A DNA stretch of 64,000 nucleotides, taken from positions 186,001 to 250,000 of the forward strand of contig LLEY01000092.1 in the NCBI GenBank assembly GCA_001414485.1. Reading direction: 5' to 3'. Positions within the stretch are counted from its first letter, which is position 1, and the number at the start of each line of letters is the position of its first letter. Both the position numbers and the translations under genes were made by a program. Below the pieces are notes generated by a model. That model had not been told where the DNA came from, ran no database searches, and saw only the letters and a list, made by a program, of their open reading frames with translations. Shown piece by piece: positions 59,550 through 64,000 of the stretch. Source of the stretch: Calycina herbarum (taxonomy: Eukaryota > Ascomycota > Leotiomycetes > Helotiales > Pezizellaceae).

Positions 59550-60094
59550 CTTTGATGATGCTGGTGCTGGTGGTGATGGTATGTTTGTTTGGATTTCTTT
59601 GGTGCTGGTTTGCTCCAGAATTTGTGCGAGGTTGATTTTGTTGTGTTGGATGCAAAGTGCGCGCGCAGCTTTTGTTTACCTGCTTGGGGGTCGCCGGTCT
59701 GTGCTCCATCGCTGGTGGGCGACGAGTGATCGATGGGGTTGGAGGCCACATCATTTGCATGATATGGGTTGTGTGATCAATTTGTTGTAAGTGTGAAGAT
59801 CGAAGAGGAGGTTTACAGGTTTGGATTTTTGGTTTTATACTCTCCTTAGTGGATTCGGCTATTTTACCTCTTTGGGAATTGTGGTGGTTGAGGGGTTTGC
59901 TCATCTGCGCAAACTTGAAATCACATGATTGCTTAAGAAAGGCACTGTGGCCTCCTGTGCAAGTAGGCAGTGAACAAAATTCATTCCCAAACTCCAACTG
60001 CAAAACCCAAATGTTCCACCCTAACCGCCACCTTCCACCACCCCTCCCCTTAATTCTCCCATACAGTTCTCTTTCCGTAGAATTCCATGCACAA
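59550..60094. other. Intergenic between tandem minus-strand genes
   Basis: Leader of the homeodomain-like gene and 3' region of the next gene. The long minus-strand frame that crosses it is rich in Thr/Pro/His/Gln with no conserved features; I treat it as non-coding. CAC/CAG-type repeats (CATCACCACCAGCACCAGCA on the minus strand near 59560-59580) sit just before the homeodomain start. Confidence 0.5.
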
Positions 60095-60481
60095 TCAAAG
60101 GCTTCGAGAATTTGTGAGAGTTTCTTCATTCATCTCAGCGACAGCCCTCTTGTAAGCCTCATCATCCTCCTCACTCCACTCCACTTCAGGCTTCGCTGCT
60201 TGGGTTTGCTTTTCAGATGAGTCCTGTTATGTAAAATTAGTCTTTCCCCAGTCAAATTAGGAGATGATGCTACAAATAATGAGACGCAGATATATACATA
60301 CCTGGGCTTGTACTTGGGAACTTTCTTCCCCCTCTTTCTCTTCTTGTTCCATTTGGTACTCCTGGCCTTCGTTGGTCCATTTCATGAATGAGAGTATTGA
60401 AAAGATTGCTTCTCGTTTCGTTGCCCTCTTGGGTTTGGATTTTTTGGTAGTGAACCTACGCATTCCTGGCATAGGTACCAT
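60095..60481 (-). CDS. Small acidic protein, unknown function
   Basis: Two exons (60481-60302 and 60223-60095, 78-nt intron, GTATGT donor and ACAG acceptor) give 102 residues. The N-terminus is basic (MRRFTTKKSKPKRATKREA), followed by AIFSILSFMKWTNEGQEYQM, an acidic stretch (EQEEKEGEESSQ) and PEVEWSEEDDEAYKRAVAEM. The WSEED motif also occurs in the acidic tail of the neighbouring homeodomain-like protein (VINWSEEDAAE). Both are small, acidic at the C-terminus and on the same strand, but overall similarity is slight. I do not know the family. The splice solution is unique and in frame. Confidence 0.65.
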
Positions 60482-62640
60482 GTTGATTTAGTTTGTTTGA
60501 TTTCGTGGTTGTGTGTTTGTGGGATAATGGTGTCGTGATTTTGTGGGAGGATATGGGGTTGGGGAAAGGCTTTTTGTCTTTGAGCCAGGTATGAACTGTA
60601 CTTCATCGGGATGACAGAGTTTTTGTCTCGGCGCCCAGACGATGAAGTTAGGTACTACTTTTTGCTTGTGAATTACGATGTGCTTTTTGTAGATTAAAAG
60701 GAGGGGAAGCAGGTTTGAATTCATAAATTTATATTAGGAAATCTGCCAGGCTTGCGTATCTGGTTTGTTTGTTGAGATTTGGTGTGTTTTATTCACTAAT
60801 TCACGAATATACTTATCAAGTTCACAGTTTATAAGATTAAGATGTTAGTCTGGTAAGTTTGGTTGAATAACTAATTTAATTGAATGAAGTTACTAAGATT
60901 CTCAAATGTACAGAGTCCTAAGTAGGTACCTACTCTCTCTTGATATCCATTTAACATGATTGTTTAAGAAAATTAGAATAACAGGTTTACAGAGTTCAAG
61001 ATGAAGTTATGAGTTCACAGCTAATTTAGTAGATGCCTATAAAGAAGTGAACTATTCAGTTCAGATATGGTTGTGTCGGCATAATAATGAGCGAGTAGCG
61101 CTTCACGTGACCTTCTCGCTTAAGGTCTATTTAAGTAAACCGAGTAGCTAACTTTACTCGGTATGCACGAACGATAATATACTCTTTTTGCATCATGCTA
61201 TTGGCCACCAAGTCATACCAACAGGTTGCTTCACTGAGGCGTGGGTTGTTGAGAAGGTAACCTACTACCCGTGACCAAAGATGTGTGAACCTTGAATAGC
61301 TTTGATCACAGAGGGAAATTTCTTTCTAGGAGAAGTCATTTGTGTGTATGTAAAGCTCTTTGTTTCTTACCTCCATGGTTCTAAGTAGTTGGACGCCTCT
61401 TCGTACGTGGCCTAGTGCTTATAAACGCAGCTTGCGTGACTTTGAAGTTCTCAATGGAAACCCACACTAGAATTTGTTGCTCACTGTAGTATCTCCATGA
61501 GCCTGACCATATTCTCAATTGAAAAACGTAGTTAACTTATTACTTGTCCGTTTTCGTAGATGAATATGTGGGGCAAGTGCTGTCTCTTCTGTTCAAGTCC
61601 AAGGAAGGAAAAATCCTCGAAGGGTCAACAACTACGCCTCAAAAATAGATCTCGAGAAGCGCGAAAGAAACAAGTAAAACTCTTGAAGCGTAGGGTACTG
61701 GACTGCACCTTTGGTACCATAGATATCGCGTCATTTCATCTCCTTTATCAAACACGCTAGCCTTCCCTCGCGTCAGAATATCGAAACTTCCTCAACCTCC
61801 TCGCTTAGTCAAAAAGAATCAGCAGAAAAGAAAAGACTTGGAAAAGAAAAGAAATAGTAAAACTCTACCCGCGGCCCACCGCGCGCTCCTCCTTTATAGG
61901 CATGTAGAGAGAAACTACTTTGGGTTTTTTACCGTAACAATCTCAATCGCGGGATCACCCCGAAGGAGATTGATCAGCCTTGGGCGTAGCGAGAACTATT
62001 TTTTTTGGGAGGGGGAGGGGGGAGGAGAAAGTTTTGATGGGACGGAATTTTGGAAAAGTGTGTGGATCCTGGGTTTGACGGGGGCGTTTCGGGGGTTGTT
62101 TCTTGGTTTGGGTGTTGAGAGTTCGCAGCAAGATCTTGGCCACTTCGACCACGAGTAACAACTTTTCAAGGCTTGGAACGAGGCGACATTTTGGTCCAAG
62201 ATGGTGGGAAATCTAGGCATTCCATTATCCACAGCAGCATATTTTTGAACACTCTCCATGAACACCCAAATTTTCAAGGAAGTAATGCTTCATGGAATGT
62301 CAGAGGGCTTCCCCGAAAAGGGAAGGGGGGGTATGCGTGCTTGTACTCGATAGCTCGAGGCTCTGTTTGATGCAAAGAGTTGAAAAGACCACCTAGCTAC
62401 ACATAGATTGAAAGTTCGGAAGAGTCAATTTGTTCTCCCCTTTTTCTCGTCTCCTAGAACCGCACCGTATCCGAGAAACACGAGCAAAACCAAGCCCAAG
62501 AATGATAATATAACCCAGATTCAGTATATTTCCAATGGATTTATCCAATAAAACCCATCAATACATATTATCAGCCAATCCATTGACTGCACTACATTCT
62601 GGTGAGATCTATGAAGCAAGATCAGGTATCCAAATATCCA
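60482..62640. other. AT-rich gene-free stretch
   Basis: No gene seen. The first 600 bases are AT-rich with dense stops. Short frames at 61560-61760 (Lys/Arg-rich) and 61838-62158 lack support. A G-rich run (GGGAGGGGGAGGGGGGAGG) lies at about 62010. The right end approaches the broken ankyrin-type gene. Confidence 0.5.
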
Positions 62641-62649
62641 ACCTTTCCG

Positions 62650-63840
62650 AATTAACATCCATGCTCTCAGTGTTAAAAAAACGGATCTTGGTACGAGCCC
62701 ATGAACATCCATAGGAAGATTTTCTTCTTGAGCACCATCGGTGTAACTGTCCTCGACCTGACGAGTGTCCAAAAAGGAGCTTCATATATAGAGTCGTGCC
62801 CGCTGGTCTCGGGCCCACCAATATTGAGCTAAGCAGTGATTTCGTGGAGCCCATCAATATTCAAGGAAGTCATGCTTTCGAGTTTATCGACATTCAACGA
62901 AGTATTGTTCTCGTACTCGTTGATGCCTTCCTTGCTGTTGCCGCCATCCTCGCTGCTATCACTACTCTCATCCGTATCATAATACTCATTTCAATCACAG
63001 CTATTATCACTCGAACTCATTCTATCAATGTCCATCCAAAGTGACATATAGGTATTGTTTTCCCAAAGTGGTATGAACTGTTCATTTTTGGGAAAGGGGT
63101 TCACTCGTCGCCTCATTTTCTTCTAATGACAGTTTTGACGACTGTCGGCAGTTGTCGGAGTCGCGAAGGACAAATTTTGGGTCGTAGCCACATGTAACAA
63201 GAGCGTTATTCCACTCGTGTTCATGGTTTATCTTCTTAGCTAGTATTGAAAGGGTTATCCCATCATCACTTTTGGCATATGCATCTGCACCAGCAGCCAA
63301 AAAAGCTACGAGGAGTTCATATGGCGTTATGAAGGATAGTTTCCAAGCCATGAGCCTTCCCCACCTGCGACTCTTGGATTCTGAGTGAAATTCGTGTACT
63401 TGTTAGTCCAGTGAAGAACCGTGTTACCATATCGTCTTTTGAGTCAATATCCGCTCCCTATCTCAAATGGAGAAGAGCTTTGTCAACAACTTGCGGAAGA
63501 AAGTAATTGTCTATGCGTAGCGCCTCACAATAATAGCCAGCATTCCGGGCAAAAGCAATCAAAGGGGGATACAAACCATCCTCAACACCCTTTTGCATAA
63601 TCAGTGGAGCAAGAAATTCTCCACCTTTTCCGATGATAATATTTAGCTCTTCCTAGTATAGTTATGTTAATCATCTCATTAGTTGAGTAAAAGGATACAT
63701 ACCACAGACGTAAATAAAAGACTGTCCTCAAAACAAGATACCCAATCCCCTTCTGCATGATGTCGTTCCATTGAGTGATCTGCCCCTGCTTCAAAGAGGA
63801 TCTTAATATATTAGTTCCTTTGCTCAAGGTTTTGCTCGCT
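62650..63840 (-). pseudogene. Broken ankyrin-repeat protein gene
   Basis: Ankyrin-type pieces read in order on the minus strand but in shifting frames. They are YIKILFEAGADHSMERHH (about 63800), EELNIIIGKGGEFLAPLIMQ (after a likely intron ending at about 63655), and PPLIAFARNAGYYCEALRID. Next comes LLHLR followed by TAG (about 63460), then GADIDSKDD, a frame change to YGNTVLHWTNKYTNF, and ELLVAFLAAGADAYAKSDDG (63310). After another frame change come QFIPLWENNTYMSLWMDID (about 63050) and an acidic Ser/Asp-rich tail with two more stops. At least three stops and two frame changes make it a pseudogene unless unusual introns remove them. It may extend past the right window edge. Confidence 0.65.
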
Positions 63841-64000
63841 AAATCGTTGCACGGAAAAAGTGGAAAAGTGAAATTGTGAGTGGAGAGGCCTTGATACATT
63901 AATACATAGATAAAGCCGCGAGTAGTGGGTGAGTACATACGCCACAGTACACATTTCACCATTCATTTCAGGTTCCATAGAATTGACATCGGCATTAATT

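Noticed and set aside
59550..60129. Upstream extension of the homeodomain-like frame, giving a 379-residue protein
   Set aside because: It joins the second exon's frame through the intron and homeodomain region in the wrong register. The homeodomain requires the 59549 start and the 71-nt intron.

Overview
This window is nuclear DNA of a filamentous ascomycete (Pezizomycotina; gene content fits Leotiomycetes such as the Sclerotiniaceae, but that rank is inference). Evidence: short (about 45-110 nt) GT-AG introns with CTAAC/CTAAT branch sites, polypyrimidine leaders, a CFEM protein, a fungal vacuolar Hmt1-type ABC transporter, Nar1, Rli1, Prp40, Trs65 and Chd1, and gene-poor AT-rich stretches between housekeeping genes. 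No bacterial, viral or organellar genes and no rRNA or tRNA were recognised.

Layout: 1-2.2 kb is promoter/intergenic DNA with a 54-bp tandem duplication; 2.2-6.5 kb is an Hmt1-like vacuolar ABC half-transporter (+). A small cysteine-containing secreted protein (-) lies at 7.6-8.0 kb, followed by about 5.5 kb of gene-free, AT-rich DNA holding several copies of a dispersed ~50-bp motif. From 13.4 to 18.0 kb is a tight housekeeping cluster: a four-helix membrane protein (-), nar1 (+), a SUZ-domain protein (-) and a 100-residue conserved-looking protein (+). A 1310-residue SMP/C2 membrane-contact protein (Mug190/tricalbin type, +) fills 19.1-23.2 kb. Another AT-rich stretch (23.2-28.1 kb) holds degraded repeats and a GC-richer coding-like island without a start codon.

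At 28.1-31.1 kb there is an unusual divergent pair: a secreted subtilisin-family (S8) protein whose nucleophile serine is Asn, and a free-standing I9 propeptide/inhibitor-domain protein. Just beyond is a cluster of short TCCGAG motifs that reverses orientation in the middle. Then come a CorA-like membrane protein (-), a GNAT acetyltransferase (+) and a CFEM cell-surface protein (+), followed by about 6 kb without a clear gene (38.3-44.5 kb).

The right third is a dense housekeeping block: chd1 (-) and rli1 (+) are divergent; rli1 and prp40 (-) converge; prp40 and trs65 (+) are divergent; trs65 converges with a small atypical homeodomain protein (-), which is followed by another small acidic protein gene (-). 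The last 3 kb is AT-rich and ends in a broken ankyrin-repeat gene running toward the window edge. Functionally the genes cover metal detoxification, Fe-S protein assembly and use (Nar1 matures Fe-S proteins; Rli1 is a cytosolic Fe-S ABC protein), chromatin remodelling, splicing, ER-plasma membrane contact and Golgi traffic. They are not an operon or a metabolic cluster.
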